Of a stretch of DNA of 14,196 nt, positions 8,250-14,196 are shown in pieces (positions within the stretch are counted from its first letter, which is position 1; each line of letters opens with the position of its first letter). Source of the stretch: Neocallimastix lanati (nom. inval.) (lineage: Eukaryota; Neocallimastigomycota; Neocallimastigomycetes; Neocallimastigales; Neocallimastigaceae); contig JACVTC010000023.1 of NCBI GenBank assembly GCA_016946835.1, forward strand, positions 1,638,501 to 1,652,696. The letters are read 5' to 3'. The notes beneath the pieces are model-generated. The model ran no database searches, was not told where the DNA came from, and saw only the letters and a list, made by a program, of their open reading frames with translations. The position numbers and the translations under genes were made by a program.

Positions 8250-8570
8250 ACTTGAAAAACCGCTATCTATTACAACTGCCGACCACGCAGAGGGACCTTA
8301 GTATTTCGGTATACTAAGTGAATTTGCCTGAGTCAAGTGGAGGAGCACCCAAACCGTGTTGAACGTATAATGGGTGATCTATAGGGTAATTTCTGCTTCC
8401 CAACAGTATTTACCGCTATATCTAATCGGGGTTCGATTAGTTCGTAACCGGCCCCTCTCCAAACACCTGATTAAACCACTCGCAATTATAGAATTATCTA
8501 TAACTGCTTAGTACGCAGTAAACTCAGTATATAGTTTTATTTGGAGCACGCGAAGACCAAATAAAACTGA
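8250..8570 (-). other. Hairpin-rich island in gypsy-I leader (possible structured RNA)
   Basis: About 320 bp of ordinary base composition stand out in an AT-rich surround. Perfect inverted repeats occur at 8297-8304/8311-8318 (8 bp, loop TTCGGT), 8422-8428/8434-8440 (7 bp), 8486-8492/8497-8503 (7 bp), 8503-8507/8515-8519 (5 bp) and 8533-8544/8557-8568 (12 bp, loop of 12). Five near-contiguous perfect stems of this quality are unlikely by chance, though AT-rich stems form more readily. No long reading frame is present. I tried tRNA and hammerhead patterns and neither fits. It is probably a folded RNA domain of the element transcript, for example for packaging, dimerisation or translation. The function is unknown. 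Confidence 0.6.
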
Positions 8571-8588
8571 TGTTAATTTTTATTACTA

Positions 8589-8645
8589 CCACAACAACAA
8601 TCACAACAACAACACCAACCACAACAACAACACAAAAACCGATAA
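8589..8645. repeat. (CAA)n-rich tract
   Basis: A degenerate CAA/ACA repeat on the + strand directly after the last leader hairpin. In the gypsy-I transcript it reads as TTG repeats. It is a simple-sequence tract with no coding evidence. Confidence 0.7.
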
Positions 8646-8684
8646 CAATAAAAAAAATTTGATGATGATGAATGTAAAAGTGTG

Positions 8685-8688
<4 letters not shown>

Positions 8689-8724
<36 letters not shown>
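8689..8724. repeat. 36-base homopolymer T
   Basis: An uninterrupted T run (A in gypsy-I sense), followed by several TTTAA units to about 8755. Confidence 0.9.
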
Positions 8725-8731
<7 letters not shown>

Positions 8732-8825
8732 TAATTTAATTTAATTTAATTTAATTCTATTAAATTTAATTTAAAAAAATTATTCTCATAATTCCAAAAA
8801 AAAAAAATAAGTCCTAGTAGTTCCA

Positions 8826-9086
8826 ATTTCCTTCTTGGTCTTCTTCTTCTTGGTCTTCTTCTTGGTCTTCTTCTTGGTCTTCTTCTTGGTCTTCTTCTTG
8901 GTTTTCTTCTTGGTTTTCTTCTTGGTTTTCTTCTTGGTCTTCTTCTTGGTCTTCTTCTTGGTTTTCTTCTTGGTCTTCTTTTTCTTGGTCTTCTTCCACT
9001 TGGTCTACTTCTTGGTCTTCTTTTTCTTGGTCTTCTTCCACTTGGTCTACTTCTTCTTCTTCTTCTTGGTCTTCTTCCACTTGGTC

Positions 9087-9118
<32 letters not shown>

Positions 9119-9127
9119 CTTCTTCTT
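8826..9127 (-). repeat. GAA-rich 15-bp minisatellite next to the primer-binding site
   Basis: Tandem variants of a 15-bp unit, GAAGACCAAGAAGAA in sense, give way to pure (GAA)n next to the primer-binding site (about 9090-9127). The sense frame stays open as a Glu/Asp/Gln repeat, but it has no ATG: the only nearby start-like codon is GTG at 9080. The opposite strand is open as a Phe/Leu/Val repeat because of the same periodicity. I therefore treat it as a repeat rather than a gene. A purine-rich tract beside the primer-binding site could matter for RNA structure or packaging. Confidence 0.85.
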
Positions 9128-9144
9128 CCCCGATATCTCCACCA
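9128..9144 (-). promoter_or_regulatory. gypsy-I primer-binding site
   Basis: In sense, TGGTGGAGATATCGGGG begins four bases after the LTR end. It starts with TGG, the complement of a tRNA CCA end. The + strand reads CCCCGATATCTCCACCA, which fits a tRNA 3' end: T-stem CCCGA, acceptor strand TATCTCC, discriminator A, CCA. I cannot assign the amino acid. Minus-strand DNA synthesis would start here. Confidence 0.75.
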
Positions 9145-9174
9145 ATTTTGGTAGACTCGGGGTTGACACTTAGA

Positions 9175-9227
9175 TATTTAAAATCAAGCAGGGGGGGACG
9201 GGTATTACCCTGCTTTGATTTTAAATA
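9175..9227 (-). other. Large hairpin in gypsy-I LTR, R/U5 side
   Basis: The arms at 9175-9193 and 9208-9227 pair over 19 bp with one bulged T. Each arm runs from AT pairs outside to CAGGG/CCCTG near the loop. The 14-base loop contains a run of G and a small GGG...CCC inner stem option. It lies 26 bases from the LTR end, downstream of the presumed TATA and AATAAA. It could shape the 5' end of the transcript or 3' end formation, or be a DNA cruciform. Confidence 0.7.
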
Positions 9228-9333
9228 AAAAAAAAAATAATTCTTTATTAAAAGTTATTTATTTTTTTTTTTTATTAATATAAAATTTTATTATTTAAAG
9301 TACACATATTTAATTTTTAAGAAATTGTTACAA

Positions 9334-9341
9334 TATTTATA
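9334..9341 (-). promoter_or_regulatory. Putative TATA box in gypsy-I LTR
   Basis: TATAAATA in sense, about 190 bp before the LTR end, with an AATAAA and the hairpin downstream. A comparable TATAAATA lies at 10320-10313 in the gypsy-II flank. Weak on its own in AT-rich DNA. Confidence 0.35.
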
Positions 9342-10164
9342 TTTTTTTATAAATTTAAAGTATAATTAATTGTTTATAATTTAAGTAATTTTATAGAATT
9401 ATTGAATTAATTTTATATCAATAATTCATTTTTGTTTTAATTTTTATAAATATAATAATATAATATTCAAATATAATTTAATTAAAAATAATTATAAAAT
9501 AAATATATAGAAAATAGTTTTTACTATTTTCTTTGATATTTTTAAGTTAAATAAATTGTTTTTAAAGATTAATATAATAAATTTAATAATCTTTAATTAT
9601 TTTAAATAATACTTGTAATTATTTTCAAAAACAAAATAAAATTTTTATAATACTTAATAAATTTGATAATATTTAAATAATAATTTTTATAATAAGTAAT
9701 AATTTTTAATAATAATTTTTAATAATAAATTTAATTAATAATCTTAATAATTTTATAATAATATTTAATAGTTATAATATATAAATTTTTATAATAATAT
9801 TTAATAATTTTAATAATTTTATAATATTAATAATTTATAATAATTTTTAGAATAATATTTAATTAATAATTTTAATAATTTTATAATAATTTTTATAATA
9901 ATATTTAATTAATAGTTTTAATAATTTAGTATCTTAAAAGTATAATTTTAATATTTACAATTGTATTTTAATATACATATATTTAATAATATAACAATAA
10001 AATAATTAATTAAAATTTATTTACATTATTTACAAGTTAAAATTAATTTATATCAAAATAAATTAAATTTACGATGAGGTTTAGGTTATGAAGAATATAG
10101 GAAAGTACAATTTAGTAAAGAATTATTAATAATAAAATAAAGGTTATTAATTCATTCTTTACCA

Positions 10165-10477
10165 AATATGTTAAGGTTTTAGAGAATTAAATAAAAATAA
10201 AGTAAGAAACACAAATTTTATTTATTTATTTATTATTTTTATTTATAAATTTATTTTATTAAATTTATTATTTTTTTGATGATATTTAAAAATTAGTAGC
10301 AAAATTTACAACTATTTATACTTTTTTCAAGGCATAAAAGTTGTTCTTGCCACTAAATTACATTTTATTTATTTTTTTTTTTATAAAAACTATTAAATTT
10401 AAATTGATTTTTATAATTAATTATATAAAATTTAATTATAACAATATAAATAAAATACATTTATAATATTAATAAAA

Positions 10478-10515
<38 letters not shown>

Positions 10516-11015
10516 TTATTTATTTATTTAAAAATATCTAAAATATTACTAATAAGAATTTATTTAATTGGCTATAATTTTTATTACAATCTGTTAAAAT
10601 ATTCAAATAAAAATAAAAATACTATTCTAATATAAAGGTTTTTAATAAAATAAAATATTTTTCAATATAAAATAAAACATTTCGATATAAAATTTTATAA
10701 TAAAAAGTTAAAATATAATATATAAATTTTTAATTATCAATATATAAAAATATTATTAATATAAATTTTCATTATTAATATAAAAAAAATAAGATTTATT
10801 ATTAATATTGCTAATATAAGTTTTAAAAAAATAAAAATATTACTATTAATATAAGATTTAATATAAAAATATAAAGTTTAATATAATTTTTGATTTAATT
10901 TTTGATCTTTGGATTTAAAAATTTATTAAAGTACAAAAATAATAATGTACACATAATGTATTAGAAATAAATCGTAGATTTAATTAAGAATGCATTATTT
11001 AGTACATTCTTATCA
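10165..11015 (-). repeat. gypsy-II 3' LTR and possible flank (left limit uncertain)
   Basis: The sense start TGATA at 11015 follows GGGGCATCT, the same junction context as in gypsy-I. The 850 bp are AT-rich and hold no gene: (TTTA)n near 10220-10245, a 34-base T run (10480-10513) and a TATAAATA (10320-10313) in sense. The only TATCA that could close a TGATA...TATCA terminal repeat is at 10280-10284. That would give a 736-bp LTR but leave little room after the TATA for R and U5. Confidence 0.6.
10480..10513. repeat. 34-base homopolymer T with (TTTA)n
   Basis: An uninterrupted T run of 34 bases followed by TTTA units to about 10530. Confidence 0.9.
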
Positions 11016-11024
11016 AGATGCCCC
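11016..11024 (-). promoter_or_regulatory. gypsy-II polypurine tract/LTR junction
   Basis: GGGGCATCT in sense lies between pol and the LTR start, matching GGGGCATCA in gypsy-I. The upstream purine run is shorter than in gypsy-I (TTCGTCGGGG), so the conserved part is GGGGCATC. Confidence 0.6.
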
Positions 11025-11033
11025 GACGAAGAC

Positions 11034-14000
11034 TCAAGCTTCTCTGTAAGCGGAGTTAAACTTTACTAAATTTTTAAAGTGAACATTCCTATCGAGTTGC
11101 TTTCCAGTCTTCTGATCGATTAGGGTTGCCGTGTTGAATTGAATTTTTAAAATTTTAAATAGTCCATTGTAATATGGTTCTAGCTTAGTGCGGCTAAAGT
11201 TTCTAACAAGAACAAGATCACCAGCCTTTAATTCTTTTCCTTTTTTCATACTTATTTGTTCTTCTCGTCTTGTTGCCCAATACTTGTTAGCATTCTTCAC
11301 ATTTTCGCATGCTTCTCTAGTCCATTGATAATGACGAACAAATTTTTCCATTAAAATTTCATCATATGATTTACCTGCATTTTCAATTGTTCTTATGGCT
11401 ATATCATAAGGCTGTTGGTCTTCTCTTCCATATACTAATTCAAAACTAGAATGTCCAGTAGCTGTATTTTTGGTAGTTCGAAGTGCCCATAAAGCAGAAG
11501 GTAAAACTTCATCCCAATCTTGATTTTTCCTTCCTAATAAACGGAGTAATTTTCCAATTTCTTTATTTCGATTTTCAGTAAGGCCATTTGATTCAGGGTG
11601 GTAAGTAGCTACAAATTTAACATATACATCATAAAGATCAAGAAAGATTTTAGTCATGTCAGAAGTGAATTGGACTCCATTATCAGTAGTAATAACTTGA
11701 GGTACACCATGTCTTGCAAAAACGTTTATTAAAAATTTAATTATATCAGAGGAAGTTATGTTTTCAGTGGGTTCGGCTTCAACCCATTTGGTAAAGTAAT
11801 CAACAGTTACTATAATATATTTATTATTATTTCTTGTTTTTGGTAACGGTCCTATAATATCTAATCCTAAATGCACAAAGGGACCCTCTACTTTAGTTGG
11901 ATGGTTTTCGGTTGGTTCTGGATATGGTTGAGGACGATTTAACTGGCATTTTTCACAATTACTAACAATTCTTTTGATATCTTTAATCATATGATTCCAA
12001 TAAAAGTTTTTCTTAAGTCTTTGATATGTTTTGTAATATCCTTCGTGGCCAATATTATGAGCTTCTAAAATTAATTTAAATTTTTCATTTTCATCCGTTA
12101 TTAATTTTCTATAATTTCCATTGTCGATAAAGTAATCTTCACCATCAATAACAGTAAACTTTTCATTAATAAATTCCTTTATAACTTTAGATAATAATTC
12201 TTCATTATTTCCATTAGTAATTTTTGTTAATAATATCTTTCTCTCTTCCTTACTTTTCATTCTTGAAAGAGCATCAGCTAACACATTCTTTTTGCCTGAT
12301 TCATATTTTATATTAATTCCAAGCATACTAGCGGTTAGACACCATCTTGTTTGCCTTGCATTCAAAGGTTCTTTATTCTTAAATAAACCAACTAATGGTT
12401 TATGATCTGTGTAAATAGTTGTAGGTAATGGATTTCCTTCAATATAAGATTTAAATTTAGTCATACAGTAAAACAAAGCGGTTCCTTCCAAATCTGTGAT
12501 ACCATAATTCTTTTCAGCTTTCTTCAAACTTCTACTTATAAAATGTATTGGATGCTCCTTACCGGTTTCTTCTTCTTTTTGTAAAAGAACTCCACCAATT
12601 CCATTATACGAAGCATCAGTTCTAATGATAAAAGGTTTGTCAAATGACGGAAATTTTAAAATAGGTGCATTGATTAATTTTTCTTTTAGGAGTTCAAAGC
12701 TTTCTTGTTGTTCTTTATTCCATTCATATTTAGTATTCTTTTTCAATAATTTACATAAAGGTGAGGTAATTTGAGCATATTTAGGGATAAAGTCACGATA
12801 ATACCCTATTGCTCCTAGAAATGATCTTAATTCATGAATTGATGAAGGGGCTTCCCACTTCTTAATAGCTGTTATTTTACTTTCCATGGGACTTAATCCT
12901 TTAGTAGTAAGTTTGTGACCTAATACATCAACTTCAGTTTGAAGAAAATGGCACTTTTCAATATTAATTTTTAACTTGTTTTCTTTAAATACTTCTAATA
13001 CTTGCTTAATATGAATTAAATGTTCTTCGATACTTTTTGAATAGATCAAAACATCATCAATAAATACATAAACAAATTCACCAATAAAAGGGAATAAAAT
13101 TTTATTCATTTCTCTTTGGAAGGTTGAGGGAGCTCCAGTAAGTCCAAAAGGCATAACCTTAAATTGATAATTTCCAAACTTAGTAGTGAAAGTGGTTACT
13201 TCAACGCTTTCTTCATCCATTAAGATTTGGTGAAAACCAGAAAATAAATCAAGAGTTGTAAATATTTTAGCTCCTCCGAGACTATCAAAAATTTCATCTA
13301 TATATGGAACTGAATAAGAATCTTTTTCTGTCATATCATTGACTTTTCGGTAGTCAATGCACAAGCGCCACTTTCCATTGTGTTTTAGAATAAGTACTAC
13401 TGGAGATGACCATTCTGAACAGGATGGTTCTATCAATCCTTTCTTAATAAGTTTTGTAAGTTCTTCTTTTAAGATATCTGATTTTAATTTAGTTAACCTA
13501 TAACTTCTTAATTTTACTGGCTTTGAATTTGCTTTCAAACGGATCTTATGTGGTGAAAGTTTAGAAGGAGTTAGTTCTTCTGTTGAAGTGGCAACTATGT
13601 CAATCATTTCTTTGAGAATTTTAATAATTTGTTCTTTATAATCTTTATTTAAGGTACTTAAAAATTCATCACTCTCAATAAATTCCATTGGAGTTAATTC
13701 CTTTATAATTTCCTTTTCATTATTCGTTTCTTTAACTTTTCTAATAGTGCAGATTATACTTTCTTCATCATAATATTGATTATTTATTTTAGCTATTTCT
13801 TCGTATTCACTTTCTGACAAAAGTTTACATAGACTGTTTAAGGTTGGATGAATAAATAAACAATGATCGATTTGAGTTTTAAAGTTTATTAACATATCAT
13901 AAAATGAGTCTTCTTTCTCAATAATTCTAAAGTCCGCATTAAATTCATAATTATTAATTTTTACTGGTAATCGAACAATAATTCCTTCCGAGTATTCTTC

Positions 14001-14196
14001 ATCTTGTGTTTCTAGTTGGATTCTTCCACGACTTTTTCCAACTGTTTCATATTCACCAGGTAATTTATCAAAATACTGCTTAGTAACGATGCTTAGGTTA
14101 CTACAAGAATCAATTAAAAGTTTTCCTATTACTCCGTCAACACTTGCATCAACCATTGCTAAGTCTTCTTCGGCTACTTCATTACTTTTACTTATG
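11034..14196 (-). CDS. gypsy-II Pol: protease, reverse transcriptase, RNase H, integrase (5' end outside window)
   Basis: The frame is open from the right edge to a TGA at 11034-11036. The ATG at 14156 is internal: 13 codons upstream stay open and still match gypsy-I. Numbering from that ATG, the protease active site LIDSCSNLS has Asp 16, with Cys in place of Gly as in gypsy-I. Reverse transcriptase spans about 215-380 (TLDLFSGFH, Asp 303; FIDD 365-368). RNase H has Asp 514, Glu 557, Asp 584 and Asp 628. Integrase has an HHCC zinc domain (His 700 and 704, Cys 734 and 737) and core acids Asp 766, Asp 825 and Glu 861, with 35 residues between the last two. The C-terminal module reads EPYYNGLFKI, where gypsy-I has the more usual GP. 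No stop or frameshift is visible, so this pol may be functional. Same enzymatic roles as gypsy-I Pol. Confidence 0.95.
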   Translation of the reverse strand, partial: ISKSNEVAEEDLAMVDASVDGVIGKLLIDSCSNLSIVTKQYFDKLPGEYETVGKSRGRIQLETQDEEYSEGIIVRLPVKINNYEFNADFRIIEKEDSFYDMLINFKTQIDHCLFIHPTLNSLCKLLSESEYEEIAKINNQYYDEESIICTIRKVKETNNEKEIIKELTPMEFIESDEFLSTLNKDYKEQIIKILKEMIDIVATSTEELTPSKLSPHKIRLKANSKPVKLRSYRLTKLKSDILKEELTKLIKKGLIEPSCSEWSSPVVLILKHNGKWRLCIDYRKVNDMTEKDSYSVPYIDEIFDSLGGAKIFTTLDLFSGFHQILMDEESVEVTTFTTKFGNYQFKVMPFGLTGAPSTFQREMNKILFPFIGEFVYVFIDDVLIYSKSIEEHLIHIKQVLEVFKENKLKINIEKCHFLQTEVDVLGHKLTTKGLSPMESKITAIKKWEAPSSIHELRSFLGAIGYYRDFIPKYAQITSPLCKLLKKNTKYEWNKEQQESFELLKEKLINAPILKFPSFDKPFIIRTDASYNGIGGVLLQKEEETGKEHPIHFISRSLKKAEKNYGITDLEGTALFYCMTKFKSYIEGNPLPTTIYTDHKPLVGLFKNKEPLNARQTRWCLTASMLGINIKYESGKKNVLADALSRMKSKEERKILLTKITNGNNEELLSKVIKEFINEKFTVIDGEDYFIDNGNYRKLITDENEKFKLILEAHNIGHEGYYKTYQRLKKNFYWNHMIKDIKRIVSNCEKCQLNRPQPYPEPTENHPTKVEGPFVHLGLDIIGPLPKTRNNNKYIIVTVDYFTKWVEAEPTENITSSDIIKFLINVFARHGVPQVITTDNGVQFTSDMTKIFLDLYDVYVKFVATYHPESNGLTENRNKEIGKLLRLLGRKNQDWDEVLPSALWALRTTKNTATGHSSFELVYGREDQQPYDIAIRTIENAGKSYDEILMEKFVRHYQWTREACENVKNANKYWATRREEQISMKKGKELKAGDLVLVRNFSRTKLEPYYNGLFKILKIQFNTATLIDQKTGKQLDRNVHFKNLVKFNSAYREA

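Larger units (their letters stand above)
7661..9127 (-). other. gypsy-I 5' leader between primer-binding site and gag
   Basis: About 1.47 kb separates the primer-binding site from the gag ATG, long for a gypsy element. No credible ATG-initiated gene lies in it. In sense order it holds a GAA-rich minisatellite, an A36 run, a (TTG)n-like stretch, a 330-bp island of ordinary base composition with several perfect hairpins, an A66 run, a second stem-loop region near 7795-7869, and AT-rich filler with (TAAA)n. A packaging or translation-control role is plausible but is inference only. Confidence 0.7.
2163..10164 (-). mobile_element. Ty3/gypsy LTR retrotransposon 'gypsy-I', near complete
   Basis: The element reads on the minus strand: 5' LTR (10164 to 9149), primer-binding site, leader, gag, pol (protease, reverse transcriptase, RNase H, integrase in Ty3/gypsy order), polypurine tract, 3' LTR (from 2654). 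Its LTR termini are TGGTA...TACCA. The LTR halves that can be compared are about 99% identical, so insertion was recent. The 3' LTR is cut by the copia insertion after 492 bp; the missing ~525 bp should resume left of the window. The right-hand flank begins AATAT (10165-10169), the candidate target-site duplication if it is 5 bp. A net 5-base loss near 3257 breaks the integrase frame, so this copy is probably not autonomous. Confidence 0.95.
9149..10164 (-). repeat. gypsy-I 5' LTR, complete, 1,016 bp
   Basis: It starts TGGTA (sense, at 10164) and ends TACCA (at 9149), a 5-bp inverted terminus with TG...CA ends, and is followed by the primer-binding site. The first 491 bp repeat the visible 3' LTR at 2163-2654. 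The remaining 525 bp (9149-9673) have no partner in the window because the 3' copy is interrupted there. A TATAAATA (9341-9334), an AATAAA (9249-9244) and a large hairpin (9175-9227) lie in that order in the distal part, consistent with U3, R and U5. The LTR is AT-rich and contains no gene. Confidence 0.93.
10165..14196 (-). mobile_element. Second Ty3/gypsy element 'gypsy-II', 3' part
   Basis: This minus-strand relative of gypsy-I has pol, a polypurine tract (11016-11024) and a 3' LTR beginning TGATAAG at 11015. Gag, leader and 5' LTR lie right of the window. The integrase core is about 91% identical to gypsy-I (84 of 92 residues, counted by hand from the PTKVEG segment to LYDV), but the LTRs do not resemble each other beyond the junction, so these are sister families. 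How far the LTR runs leftward is uncertain: a matching TATCA terminus lies at 10280 (+ strand TGATA), or the LTR may continue to 10165 and be interrupted by gypsy-I. Confidence 0.85.

Noticed and set aside
8250-8570. tRNA gene or hammerhead ribozyme in the leader island
   Set aside because: There is a GGTTCGATT-like string and a CTGATG, but no acceptor/D/anticodon arrangement and no complete hammerhead core (CTGATGA...GAAA) in either strand.
8814-9080. 88-codon acidic Glu/Asp/Gln frame on the minus strand as a gene
   Set aside because: It begins at GTG with no ATG in the frame, and consists almost wholly of a 15-bp tandem repeat next to the primer-binding site. Kept as a repeat.
8826-9127. 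CRISPR-like array
   Set aside because: Units are contiguous 15-bp tandem copies without unique spacers.
9128-9144. A tRNA gene end at the CCCCGATATCTCCACCA string
   Set aside because: The sequence upstream on that strand is (CTT)n, so only the primer-complementary 3' end is present, next to an LTR. It is a primer-binding site.
8835-9173. 112-codon + strand frame rich in Phe, Leu and Val
   Set aside because: It is the complement of the GAA/GACCAA minisatellite, starts at TTG and runs into the primer-binding site and LTR. The periodic composition keeps all phases open.
9175-9227. Rho-independent terminator
   Set aside because: The context is a eukaryotic LTR; stem and T-rich flank alone are not evidence for bacterial termination.

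Overview
The window is a nest of LTR retrotransposons in a very AT-rich eukaryotic genome. I see no host gene, no rRNA or tRNA gene and no CRISPR array. The background is nearly pure A/T with homopolymer runs up to 66 bases, (TTTA)n tracts and trinucleotide repeats, and the proteins carry Asn- and Asp-rich tracts. This is most like an anaerobic gut fungus (Neocallimastigomycota). Another AT-rich fungus such as Rhizophagus, or a social amoeba, is not excluded. The organism is an inference. In-frame TGG for Trp and the use of TAA, TAG and TGA as stops fit the standard code.

Layout, left to right. (1) Positions 1-2162, + strand: the 3' part of a Ty1/copia element. It has a Gag zinc knuckle, protease and integrase in one frame (2-1456). 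An internal deletion has removed the integrase C-terminus, all of reverse transcriptase and the start of RNase H, leaving an out-of-frame RNase H tail (to 1752). A-tract repeats, a polypurine tract and a complete 242-bp 3' LTR (1921-2162, TGTTAAG...CTTAACA) follow. (2) Positions 2163-10164, - strand: a Ty3/gypsy element ('gypsy-I'). From its 5' end it has a 1,016-bp 5' LTR (9149-10164), a primer-binding site, a 1.5-kb leader, gag (6719-7660), a predicted -1 frameshift signal, pol (2678-6728, broken once inside integrase), a polypurine tract and a 3' LTR of which 492 bp are visible (2163-2654). (3) Positions 10165-14196, - strand: a second, related element ('gypsy-II'). Its pol frame is uninterrupted from the right edge to 11034 and its 3' LTR begins at 11015.

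How the pieces relate. The visible gypsy-I 3' LTR stops exactly at the copia LTR, while the matching 5' LTR continues 525 bp further. The copia element therefore inserted into the gypsy-I 3' LTR, and the rest of that LTR should lie left of this window. The two gypsy-I LTR copies differ by about 3 substitutions and 2 small indels over 491 bp, so gypsy-I is recent, yet its integrase frame is already broken by a net 5-base loss. Gypsy-I itself lies within or just beyond the gypsy-II LTR.

The most interesting signals are a textbook -1 frameshift site at the gag stop, a G-to-C (Gly-to-Cys) change in the protease active-site motif shared by both gypsy elements, a hairpin-rich leader island of ordinary base composition, a large LTR hairpin, and a conserved GGGGCATC polypurine/LTR junction. 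I found no evidence of a new non-transposon system.
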